A DNA stretch of 64,000 nt from Caryophanales bacterium UBA784 (lineage in GTDB: Bacteria > Bacillota_I > Bacilli_A > RFN20 > CAG-288): assembly GCA_002297045.1 (NCBI GenBank), contig DBJE01000004.1:1-64000 (forward strand). The letters are read 5' to 3'. A program made the translations under genes and the position numbers. This document shows, one piece after another, positions 51,712-59,214 of the stretch. How positions within the stretch are numbered: position 1 is the first letter of the stretch; every line of letters starts with the position of its first letter. The notes beneath the pieces were generated by a model that saw only the letters and a program-made list of their open reading frames with translations, was not told the DNA's origin and did no database searches.

Positions 51712-52983
51712 ATGAAAGAAACAGAAAGAATTGAATTTAAGGCTGAATTAAACGAAAAATTCGAAAAGGAAATAGTGGCTTTCCTAAATTCTGGAAAGGG
51801 AGGCTCTTTATACATCGGATTAGATGACGACGGAAAACCAGTCGGAATGAAAAACATTGATTTAGTCGAGAGACAAATCAAAGATCGCATTAAGAATAAT
51901 ATTTCTCCCGATACTCTCGGCTTATTTGAAATCGTTACACCTAGGACTGAAGATTATGTTCAGGTAGTTGTTTCCGGTGGCAACCAGAAGCCGTACTATA
52001 TAAAGAGATTTGGAAGGTGTCCTGAGGGTTGCTATCTTAAAATCGGCCCTTCTGTCGAGAAGATGAGCGAAGAAATGATATTGAGTCTATTCCAGAAAAG
52101 AGAGAAAAGAACACTAAAGAACATCGAATCGGAAAATCAAGAACTTACATTTATTTACCTGGAAAGTAAATATCGCGAAGCCGGCTTCGGTATCGGCCAG
52201 AATCTCCTTACTCAGTTAGAGTTATTTACTCCTCACCACCGATTTAACAAACTTGCCTATTTATTAGCGGACCAATACGCTTCCCCTATTCAATATGCCA
52301 AGTATTCTTCTGATGACGTGTTCAATCTAGTCGAACAGAAAACATTCGTAAATCAGTCTTTACTCAAAACCACATCGGAGATCCTTGATCTTTTGCAGTC
52401 TAAAAATACAGTTTATACGCAAATCACTCCGACAGGAAGAATTGACCACCAGAAATTTAATCCGATTGCCCTGCGGGAAATCATTGTCAACGCCCTTGTT
52501 CATAATGACTACAGAGGTGAGGGGGTACCTACATTCGAAGAATTTTCCAATCGGTTTGAAATTTCGTCCTTGGGCGGTCTACCTGACGGATTCACCATGG
52601 AAGACTTCTTTGGCGGATATTCCCTGCCAACAAACCCGGAATTGATTCGAGTCTTTCGGGATACTGGGTTTGCCGAAAGACTAGGGACCGGGATAAGACG
52701 TGTGCTTAAATTTTATCCGAGAGAAATCTTCCGTTTTTCGCCTAGTTTCCTTCGGGTAAACATTCCTTTCTATAAACCAACGGAAAAAGCTAAGAAAGCG
52801 GATATCCGTTCACTGATTCTGTCCCTAGTCAAGCAAAAGCCATCTATAACCAGAAGAGAGCTTTCCGCGACTCTGCATTTGTCATCGTCAACAGTCTACC
52901 GTGAACTTTCCGGATTAGTGAAGGACGGACTTATCGTCCGTGAGGGATCAAACAAAACAGGATATTGGAAGATCAAAGAATAG
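51712..52983 (+). CDS. AlbA_2/Schlafen-like ATP-binding transcriptional regulator (second copy)
   Basis: 423 residues from MKETERIEFK; the 41 codons before it in frame are the tandem repeats and promoter, so they are excluded. Domains: AlbA_2 (about 4-115, with GGSLYIGLDDDGKPVG), HATPase_c_4 (about 245-335, with ALREIIVNALVHNDYRG and ERLGTGIRRV), and a C-terminal winged helix (about 360-423, TRRELSATLHLSSSTVYREL). It is a distant paralogue of the 14992 gene. No ribosome site is visible in the short leader, so it may be translated weakly or almost leaderless. Autorepression through the repeats is likely. Confidence 0.82.
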   Translation: MKETERIEFKAELNEKFEKEIVAFLNSGKGGSLYIGLDDDGKPVGMKNIDLVERQIKDRIKNNISPDTLGLFEIVTPRTEDYVQVVVSGGNQKPYYIKRFGRCPEGCYLKIGPSVEKMSEEMILSLFQKREKRTLKNIESENQELTFIYLESKYREAGFGIGQNLLTQLELFTPHHRFNKLAYLLADQYASPIQYAKYSSDDVFNLVEQKTFVNQSLLKTTSEILDLLQSKNTVYTQITPTGRIDHQKFNPIALREIIVNALVHNDYRGEGVPTFEEFSNRFEISSLGGLPDGFTMEDFFGGYSLPTNPELIRVFRDTGFAERLGTGIRRVLKFYPREIFRFSPSFLRVNIPFYKPTEKAKKADIRSLILSLVKQKPSITRRELSATLHLSSSTVYRELSGLVKDGLIVREGSNKTGYWKIKE

Positions 52984-53009
52984 GTCTGAATGGTAAATAG
53001 AGAGACAAA

Positions 53010-53041
53010 TAAAATGACCCCTAGGCTATCCAAGGGGTCAT
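53010..53041 (-). terminator. terminator of the lipoprotein gene (minus strand)
   Basis: ATGACCCCT and AGGGGTCAT form a 9-bp stem with a 10-base loop; on the minus strand TTTTATTT follows. On the plus strand no T-run follows, though it lies 31 bases after the AlbA_2 stop. Confidence 0.7.
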
Positions 53042-53196
53042 GTGCCGTAAAATGATTGTCTAAAATCCAAGAAAGTAGAGAAGCCCGCCGATAAGACAAT
53101 GCGAGGAAGAGAAATACATTCAGCCGCCTTCCTTAGAAGGAAAGAGGGTTCTTTAAGTTATCCTCTATCTTCTTATTTTGACTTACATCCGTTCTT

Positions 53197-54870
53197 TTAT
53201 TTTTCGCTCTCTTCCTGAATGCTCACAACCAGATTGAGCGATTTCGTTTCAGCCGTTGCTTCTTTAATGGTAAAAGAAAGAAGAACAGACTTAGAAGAAG
53301 AACTAGTCTCAATGGCATGACTATTCAATGACTGGATTGTTCCATGAGAAACAGCACCATTCGTTTTGCCATAAGGATAGATAAACTCATCGGAAATGAC
53401 AATTCCGAAATCAGTAAAATAACTCCAATATTTCTTATCAATCTCTTCTCTGTTATTCAGAAGATATTTAGTGGAGGAGGAATTAGCCTTGACGGTGTAA
53501 CCATTAACTAAATCTGTCGAGACATAGTCATAGCCAGAGGAACCATTGTCTCCAACCTCATAAGGACTGCATTCATGCATCTTTCCTTCCTTATCGGTAT
53601 AAACCGCTCTGTCCTTTGTCCTGCTGTTAATGGAAGTGACATTTTCAAGCCTTCGTGTATGTTCCTTTGTAGCATAGAAAACCGGACTATTTGAAGAAGA
53701 AAAATAGATTCCGCCCTGAACATAAGTCTTTTTCCTTGAAAACAAACTATCCATCCGGATGTTATCGTCAATGTCGAATTTCTTATCGTACTTTCCTACT
53801 ATTAGCTCAGTACCAAGAGTATTATCATCCTTAATCCGGTAAAAGCCAAAATAGGTTCCGCTATAAACATCATATTCTTCCCCACTATACTTGACTGTCT
53901 TTTTGGATAACTCGCTATCTGAAGTAGGAACGAATTTCAGATTGTCATAATACTTGACATCTCCGGAATTCCTGTCGACCTCATTGCCATAGGCATGGTA
54001 TCGCATCCGAGAATCTTCTTCGGGGAGATAGTAAGGTTCCACATGATAAAAGAAGATCTTTCCATCACCATAGAATCGGTAGGATTGGCCGGAACCATTT
54101 GAAGACGTAGTCGAATAAGGTTTCCTGTCTAAAATCCTATTCTTATTCTGGTCAAAAAGCATTGAATCATAAAGATAGTTTTCACTGTCGATTCCTAATT
54201 CGTAACAAGGAATAAGATTACTCTTTTCTTCATTTTTCCTTCCATCGATGTATCCCTGCTCATATTGATCCTTGGTAATTTCCACTCTAACCATTGAGCC
54301 ATTTGCTTCATAGCTAGCAAAGTATCCAAGTGGGGCATAGTCAGCGGATAACTTATAAAAGCTAATAGAACCGAGTGAGCCCGTCGACTGCTTGCTTTCA
54401 AGGGAAAGATTAGAAATGTCCGCTTTAGAAGCATCGCTTATCAATGTCCAGGAGTTACCAGATAGACTTCTAACCAGAAGCTCTCCGCTATTTTCCCTAT
54501 AAACGACAAACTGTCCGTTGCCAAATAGTGCATAGTAGGAAGAAGAATAATACGAAGAAGAATCAAAACCAGACAAAGAGAAAGGAAGGCGAGTGGCAGT
54601 ATAGGTAAAGTAAGATGTGTCCCCAATAAAGGCGAGAGAGACAGCCGAAGAACCATAGGAATCCTTTAGCCTAGCCAGTGTTCCGTCTAATTCCGTATAA
54701 GACAGTCCCCATTTCACCACAGAAGAAGTCCTATTCCGGGTAGATTTATTTTCAACGCTATCAGCCCTGCTCTTGTATTCGCTAAAAAAAATATTTCGGG
54801 TTTTCGTATAGCCTTTGCAGGAAGTCAGAAGAAGGGGGAGAAAAGAGAAAACAAATAATTTTTTTGTCAT
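53197..54870 (-). CDS. large lipoprotein of unknown function
   Basis: 557 residues. The lipoprotein signal is clear: MTKKLFVFSFLPLLLTSC, with lipobox LTSC and the Cys at 18. The mature protein is Ser/Tyr-rich with many predicted strands (runs such as SSYYSSSYYALFGNGQFVVYR) and repeated Tyr-x-x-Tyr patterns. No known domain or catalytic motif is seen. It is transcribed alone, divergently from nothing obvious, and an ATGAA-N4-TTCAT palindrome lies about 105 bases upstream. A solute-binding or structural envelope role is possible. Confidence 0.75.
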   Translation of the reverse strand: MTKKLFVFSFLPLLLTSCKGYTKTRNIFFSEYKSRADSVENKSTRNRTSSVVKWGLSYTELDGTLARLKDSYGSSAVSLAFIGDTSYFTYTATRLPFSLSGFDSSSYYSSSYYALFGNGQFVVYRENSGELLVRSLSGNSWTLISDASKADISNLSLESKQSTGSLGSISFYKLSADYAPLGYFASYEANGSMVRVEITKDQYEQGYIDGRKNEEKSNLIPCYELGIDSENYLYDSMLFDQNKNRILDRKPYSTTSSNGSGQSYRFYGDGKIFFYHVEPYYLPEEDSRMRYHAYGNEVDRNSGDVKYYDNLKFVPTSDSELSKKTVKYSGEEYDVYSGTYFGFYRIKDDNTLGTELIVGKYDKKFDIDDNIRMDSLFSRKKTYVQGGIYFSSSNSPVFYATKEHTRRLENVTSINSRTKDRAVYTDKEGKMHECSPYEVGDNGSSGYDYVSTDLVNGYTVKANSSSTKYLLNNREEIDKKYWSYFTDFGIVISDEFIYPYGKTNGAVSHGTIQSLNSHAIETSSSSKSVLLSFTIKEATAETKSLNLVVSIQEESEK

Positions 54871-54975
54871 TTTGCTTTTTTACTGTTTATGTCCTTTATT
54901 TGATTATAAGTAAGAAACAAATTTAAACAATACTAAATCATATAATGATACTTTTTCTGTAAAGAATGTATATTT

Positions 54976-54989
54976 ATGAACATTTTCAT
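54976..54989. promoter_or_regulatory. possible ArsR/SmtB-type operator upstream of lipoprotein gene
   Basis: ATGAACATTTTCAT is a perfect ATGAA-N4-TTCAT palindrome, similar in half-site to the operator before the metal ATPase, in the spacer between the lipoprotein and ArsR genes. Weak evidence, since such AT-rich palindromes arise by chance. Confidence 0.35.
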
Positions 54990-55148
54990 GCTTACTGTAT
55001 CGTATTGTTCAATAAAGATTGTCTTTGTTAATTTTGGTCGGGAAGATCATAAAGGCGTTGACTAAAAACTATCTATGTCCACAAAAGTCAGAATAGCGTT
55101 TTTTAACCAGAAATCAAAAAGATACGGCTGGATAGATTTGGCCGGCAG

Positions 55149-55529
55149 CTAGATTTCCGTTCGTTTCCGGTCCTGGTAAAGGGAATTGTCTTTTTCGGAA
55201 ACATGCTCCAGTCCGGTTTTAAAAAGATCCTTGATGTGATTATCAGTAAGAGCATAAAGAACCTGTTTACCCTTACGATAATGGGTAACGATATCCCTCT
55301 TTCTTAAAATCGCAAGCTGATGGGAGACTCTGCTCTGTGACCTATTCCTGATTAAAGCGATATCATTGACGCATAGTTCATGCTCGGAAAGAAGAGAGAT
55401 CAAAGTAAGACGGGTGGAATCGGCAAAGACAGAATAGAACTTAGACAAAGTCTGAAAAGAGGACGGAGAGAGCCTCTTCTTCCGGATAGAAAGGATATTC
55501 TTTTCGCCTGTGCTTATTTTGTTTTCCAT
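55149..55529 (-). CDS. ArsR-family metal-sensing repressor, CzrA/SmtB alpha5 type
   Basis: 126 residues. The winged helix shows FADSTRLTLISLLSEHELCV then NDIALIRNRSQSRVSHQLAIL, the ArsR signature. The last helix carries D-N-H-x10-H-V-S-E (near 96-111), the alpha5 ligand set (Asp, His, His, Glu/His) of zinc sensors such as CzrA and SmtB. It should leave DNA when zinc or a related metal binds. The likely target is the P1B ATPase at 49390, 4 kb away, whose upstream site has TGAA...TTCA half-sites. Its own upstream region lacks an obvious copy. Confidence 0.85.
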   Translation of the reverse strand: MENKISTGEKNILSIRKKRLSPSSFQTLSKFYSVFADSTRLTLISLLSEHELCVNDIALIRNRSQSRVSHQLAILRKRDIVTHYRKGKQVLYALTDNHIKDLFKTGLEHVSEKDNSLYQDRKRTEI

Positions 55530-55677
55530 ATAGGTTAATTATAAACGTTATTCTCTCCTCCACGGAAGCAAAAAATAACAAGGGAAGAAGTCTAAAGTGG
55601 CCTAAATATTATTGTTATTATTAATACTAAATTATATAATTATATATATTATTAGGAGGAAAGAAGAAGGGCTTCTT

Positions 55678-55899
55678 ATGATCAAAAACGGAAACAACAT
55701 CATCATCAAGGGAGAATATATTACCCTTGGCCAGCTTCTTAAATTCTTGGATCTTGTCAACACCGGCGGAGAGGAGAAATCCTATCTTGCCGACAACGAA
55801 GTCCTCTTCAATGGGGTAAGAGAAGAAAGAAGAGGGAAAAAGCTCCGGGATAAAGATGTCGTCACTATCGCCGGAGTGTCCTACACGATATGCGTGTAA
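55678..55899 (+). CDS. yaaA: S4-domain RNA-binding protein, YaaA-like
   Basis: 73 residues starting at MIKNGNNII; the 22 codons before it in frame are an AT-rich promoter region. The S4 fold is clear: ITLGQLLKFLDLVNTGGE, then NEVLFNGVREERRGKKLRDKD. In Firmicutes this small protein sits between dnaN and recF; here it directly precedes recF, overlapping it by 10 bases, but dnaN is missing upstream. An AGGAGG site lies 17 bases before the ATG, rather far, with a weaker GAAGG site closer. Confidence 0.85.
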   Translation: MIKNGNNIIIKGEYITLGQLLKFLDLVNTGGEEKSYLADNEVLFNGVREERRGKKLRDKDVVTIAGVSYTICV

Positions 55900-57002
55900 G
55901 CCGACTCGTTCTACATCACTTCCGTTCCTATTCTAGGCTGGACGTTTCCTTCCCGGGAAGGAAAAACTATCTTCTCGGACAGAACGGCCAGGGGAAGACA
56001 AATGTCCTAGAGGCACTCAATTTTCTCTCCTTAGGTCGCTCCTTCCGGACAAGGGACGCATCATCCCTTCTTCAGTCTGGTGAAAAAGAAGCTTCCATCT
56101 ACCTTGAATACGAAAACGAGAAAGCGGAAAAGCATTCTCTTTCCTGCCTTCTCTCCAAGGAAGGGAAAAGGTTCGCCTTAGACGGAGAGAAGGTCACTTC
56201 CCTTTCCAAGATTCTCGGAAAGCTGATTACCGTCGTCTACGACCCGTCCTTGGTCTTCTTCTTCAAAGACGAACCGGAACGAAGAAGAAAGCTGCTAGAC
56301 GAAGTGCTAAGCCAGCTTAGCAAAGAGTATCTCTATGCCTTAGGAAGATACAAAAAGCTGCTCAAGGAGAGAAACGCCGCTTTGCAGCAGAACTACGATA
56401 GTGACGTCATCAACGTCCTCCGGGACGAACTAGTCAATCTCTCCTACCGGATATCCACAGAGCGGAAAAGACTTGTTAAAGCCCTAAGCGAAAAAGCGAC
56501 GGATTATTACTCTGCCCTCTTTGGAAAAGAGGAAAAGAAGCGCCTCACTCTTGTCTATAAGACAAACTGTCCGCTCGACGATGACCAGAAAGGCTTCAGG
56601 GAACACAGGAAGGCCCTCTACGAGCGTTCAAAATCATACGAGAATATAAGACACCAGACAAGGGTCGGACCGCACAGAGACGACTTATGCGCGCTTCTTG
56701 ACGGAAATGACATCAGCAAGTACGGAAGCCAGGGAGAGAACCGCCTAGCCAGTCTTAGCCTTAAACTATCCATTTCCTCCCTCTACCAGGAAAAGCTAGG
56801 CATAGTCCCTATTCTTCTGCTCGATGACATCACATCCGATTTAGACGAAGTCCGGACGGAGAATCTCCTCTCCCTCATCGGAAAGGAAGACCAACAGGTC
56901 TTCGTCACCGGAACTAGAATCACGAAAGGATTCCAAGACTATCAGATTTATTCGGTAAAAGACAGCACACTCGCAAAGGAGGAAACCACAGATGGCCGAT
57001 GA
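55890..57002 (+). CDS. recF: DNA replication and repair protein RecF
   Basis: 370 residues, full length. RecF is an SMC-like ATPase that helps load RecA on gapped DNA. Walker A GQNGQGKTNVLEALNFL lies near 30, preceded by LHHFRSY. The ABC-type signature region (SQGENRLASLSLKLS) lies near 275 and Walker B LLLDDITSDLDE near 308. It overlaps the S4 gene by 10 bases and gyrB by 11, a tight coupled cluster typical of Firmicutes. Confidence 0.95.
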   Translation: MRVSRLVLHHFRSYSRLDVSFPGRKNYLLGQNGQGKTNVLEALNFLSLGRSFRTRDASSLLQSGEKEASIYLEYENEKAEKHSLSCLLSKEGKRFALDGEKVTSLSKILGKLITVVYDPSLVFFFKDEPERRRKLLDEVLSQLSKEYLYALGRYKKLLKERNAALQQNYDSDVINVLRDELVNLSYRISTERKRLVKALSEKATDYYSALFGKEEKKRLTLVYKTNCPLDDDQKGFREHRKALYERSKSYENIRHQTRVGPHRDDLCALLDGNDISKYGSQGENRLASLSLKLSISSLYQEKLGIVPILLLDDITSDLDEVRTENLLSLIGKEDQQVFVTGTRITKGFQDYQIYSVKDSTLAKEETTDGR

Positions 57003-59199
57003 AGAGAAACTGACTCTGAGCAAGGAAGAAGAAGTCCGGAAAGCCAGAGAGGAAGAATATGCACGCCAGAGAGCGAAAGTAGAAAAGGTCGCCCATGACG
57101 AAGGCTCTGCCCAAAAGCCGGAGCAACCGAAAGTGGAAGCCGAAAAGCCTGCCGAAGAGAACTTCGAGGAGAAACATGTCGACAATGTCACCTTCTCCGA
57201 AGAGGAAGAGGCTGAAAAGAGGAAGGCAAAAAGCAACTACACCGGAGCCGACATCGAAATCCTTCAGGGACTCGAAGCCGTCCGTCAGCGCCCTGGAAGG
57301 TACATCGGAAGCACGGCAAGCCGTGGCCTTCATCATCTAGTCCGGGAAGCCGTCGATAACGGCGTAGATGAGGCGATGGCAGGCTTCTGCAAGCATATCC
57401 ATGTCACCATCCTTCCCGGAACGGATAAGAATCCGATCAACCGAATCCGGGTCGAGGATGATGGCCGTGGCATCCCCTGCGACACCAATAAGCAGACTGG
57501 TTTAAGCACGGTCGAAACCGTCTACACCATTCTCCATGCAGGCGGAAAGTTCAACGACAAGACCGGATACAAGATTTCCGGCGGTCTCCATGGTATCGGT
57601 GTCAAGGCGGTAAATGCCCTCTCCACCGACGTCGTCGTTACCGTCTATCGGGAAGGGAAAATCCATCAAATCCATTTCCAGAACGGCGGAAAGACCGTCG
57701 CTCCCGGTCTTCAGATTATCGGAGACTGCCCGCTCGATAAGACCGGAACCACGGTCGAATTCTGTCCGGATCCTTTGATTTTCAAGGAGACGACGACGTT
57801 TGACTTCTCCGCCATCGCCTCCTATCTCCGTCAGACTGCCTATCTCACCAAAGGGTTGGAGATTTCCCTTGACGATGTCCGCGACAAAGATAACATCCAG
57901 CATGTCTCCTATAAGTTCGATGGGGGAATCAAGGAATATGTCGCCTTCATCAACGAGACGAAGGAAAGAGTCTTTGAAGAAATCCCTTATGTCAATGGTG
58001 CGAGCACGGTCAATCCAGGCGGACTAATCGATAAACCGATTACCATCATCGTCGAGGCCGCCTTCCAGCCGACGAAGGCAGGGATCCTGAACAGGAACTC
58101 CTTCTGCAACAACATCCGCACCAACGGAGGAGGAACTCACGAAGAGGGCTTCCGCCTTGCCATCGGCCGCGAACTCAACGGCTATTTCCGTTCAAAAGGC
58201 TGGCTGAAAGAGGGAGACGACAACTTCCGCAGTGAAGACTGCCTGGAAGGTCTTACCGTCGTCCTTTCCGTCAAGCATCCTGACCCCCAGTACGAAGGAC
58301 AGGTCAAGGATAAGCTCGGCAACGACGAAGTGCGCCGTGTCGTCTCTTCCGTTGTCGGTGATTATCTCAAGGAATGGCTCTTAGAGCATCCGAACGAAGG
58401 CAAGGCCTGGTACGACCGGGTCATCTCCGCCTTCAAAGGCCGGAGAGCCGCAGAACGGGCAAGAGAATTAGCCCAGGGCCGTCTTTCCGCAGGAAGCGGA
58501 CTCCCCGATAAGCTCGTCGATTGCATTTCCAAAGACCCAAGGGAACGGGAACTATTCATCGTCGAAGGTAACTCCGCAGGCGGCTCTGCCGTCCAGGGAA
58601 GAGATGCCAACACACAGGCCATCCTTCCTCTCCGCGGAAAGATCCTCAATGTCGAGAAGGCCCAGGCCACCAGAATCGAAAAGAATGCCGAAATCTATAA
58701 CAGGGTCACAGCCATCGGTGCCGGACAGGGCGAAGCCTTTGATGTAACCAAAATCAAGTACGACAAAGTCATCATCAGGACCGATGCCGATGTCGACGGT
58801 TCCCATATCCGTATCCTCCTTATGACCTTCTTCTATCGATTCAGGCGTCCCCTTGTCGAGCAGGGCCATCTTTATATCGCCCAGCCTCCGCTTTACCGGC
58901 TCAATTACCAAGGCCACTTCTACTACGCCTTCAACGATGAGGAGCTAGACCAGATTAAATCGAAGCTTCCTTCGAATGCACGTTATCAGCTTCAGCGTTA
59001 CAAAGGTCTCGGTGAAATGGATCCGAGTCAGCTCGATGAGACGACGAGGGATAAGAATCATCGCCGAAGGCTAAGAGTCACCATCGAAGATGCCCAGGAA
59101 GCCAACGATGCCTTAATCGATCTGATGGGCGAAAACGTCGAACCCCGTAAGGACTTCATCTCCAACAACGCCAAATACGTGAAGAACCTCGATATCTAA
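56992..59199 (+). CDS. gyrB: DNA gyrase subunit B
   Basis: 735 residues. The ATPase (GHKL) domain has REAVDNGVDEAMAG and the Asp motif VEDDGRGIPC, with GGLHGIGVKAVNA. The TOPRIM region has FIVEGNSAGGSA, AILPLRGKILNVEK and DADVDGSHIRILL. The tail NAKYVKNLDI is gyrase-like. Two oddities: about 80 extra N-terminal residues, highly charged (Glu/Lys/Ala), before the usual start of the family; and Asn527 where nearly all gyrases have Asp in EGDSA (E. coli Asp426). A strong AGGAGG site supports the given start, which overlaps recF by 11 bases. Confidence 0.96.
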   Translation: MADEEKLTLSKEEEVRKAREEEYARQRAKVEKVAHDEGSAQKPEQPKVEAEKPAEENFEEKHVDNVTFSEEEEAEKRKAKSNYTGADIEILQGLEAVRQRPGRYIGSTASRGLHHLVREAVDNGVDEAMAGFCKHIHVTILPGTDKNPINRIRVEDDGRGIPCDTNKQTGLSTVETVYTILHAGGKFNDKTGYKISGGLHGIGVKAVNALSTDVVVTVYREGKIHQIHFQNGGKTVAPGLQIIGDCPLDKTGTTVEFCPDPLIFKETTTFDFSAIASYLRQTAYLTKGLEISLDDVRDKDNIQHVSYKFDGGIKEYVAFINETKERVFEEIPYVNGASTVNPGGLIDKPITIIVEAAFQPTKAGILNRNSFCNNIRTNGGGTHEEGFRLAIGRELNGYFRSKGWLKEGDDNFRSEDCLEGLTVVLSVKHPDPQYEGQVKDKLGNDEVRRVVSSVVGDYLKEWLLEHPNEGKAWYDRVISAFKGRRAAERARELAQGRLSAGSGLPDKLVDCISKDPRERELFIVEGNSAGGSAVQGRDANTQAILPLRGKILNVEKAQATRIEKNAEIYNRVTAIGAGQGEAFDVTKIKYDKVIIRTDADVDGSHIRILLMTFFYRFRRPLVEQGHLYIAQPPLYRLNYQGHFYYAFNDEELDQIKSKLPSNARYQLQRYKGLGEMDPSQLDETTRDKNHRRRLRVTIEDAQEANDALIDLMGENVEPRKDFISNNAKYVKNLDI

Positions 59200-59214
59200 A
59201 GGAGGAAACTGACT

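Noticed and set aside
55560..55677. Chromosome origin
   Set aside because: AT-rich and beside recF-gyrB, but no DnaA-box cluster and no dnaA or dnaN gene were found.
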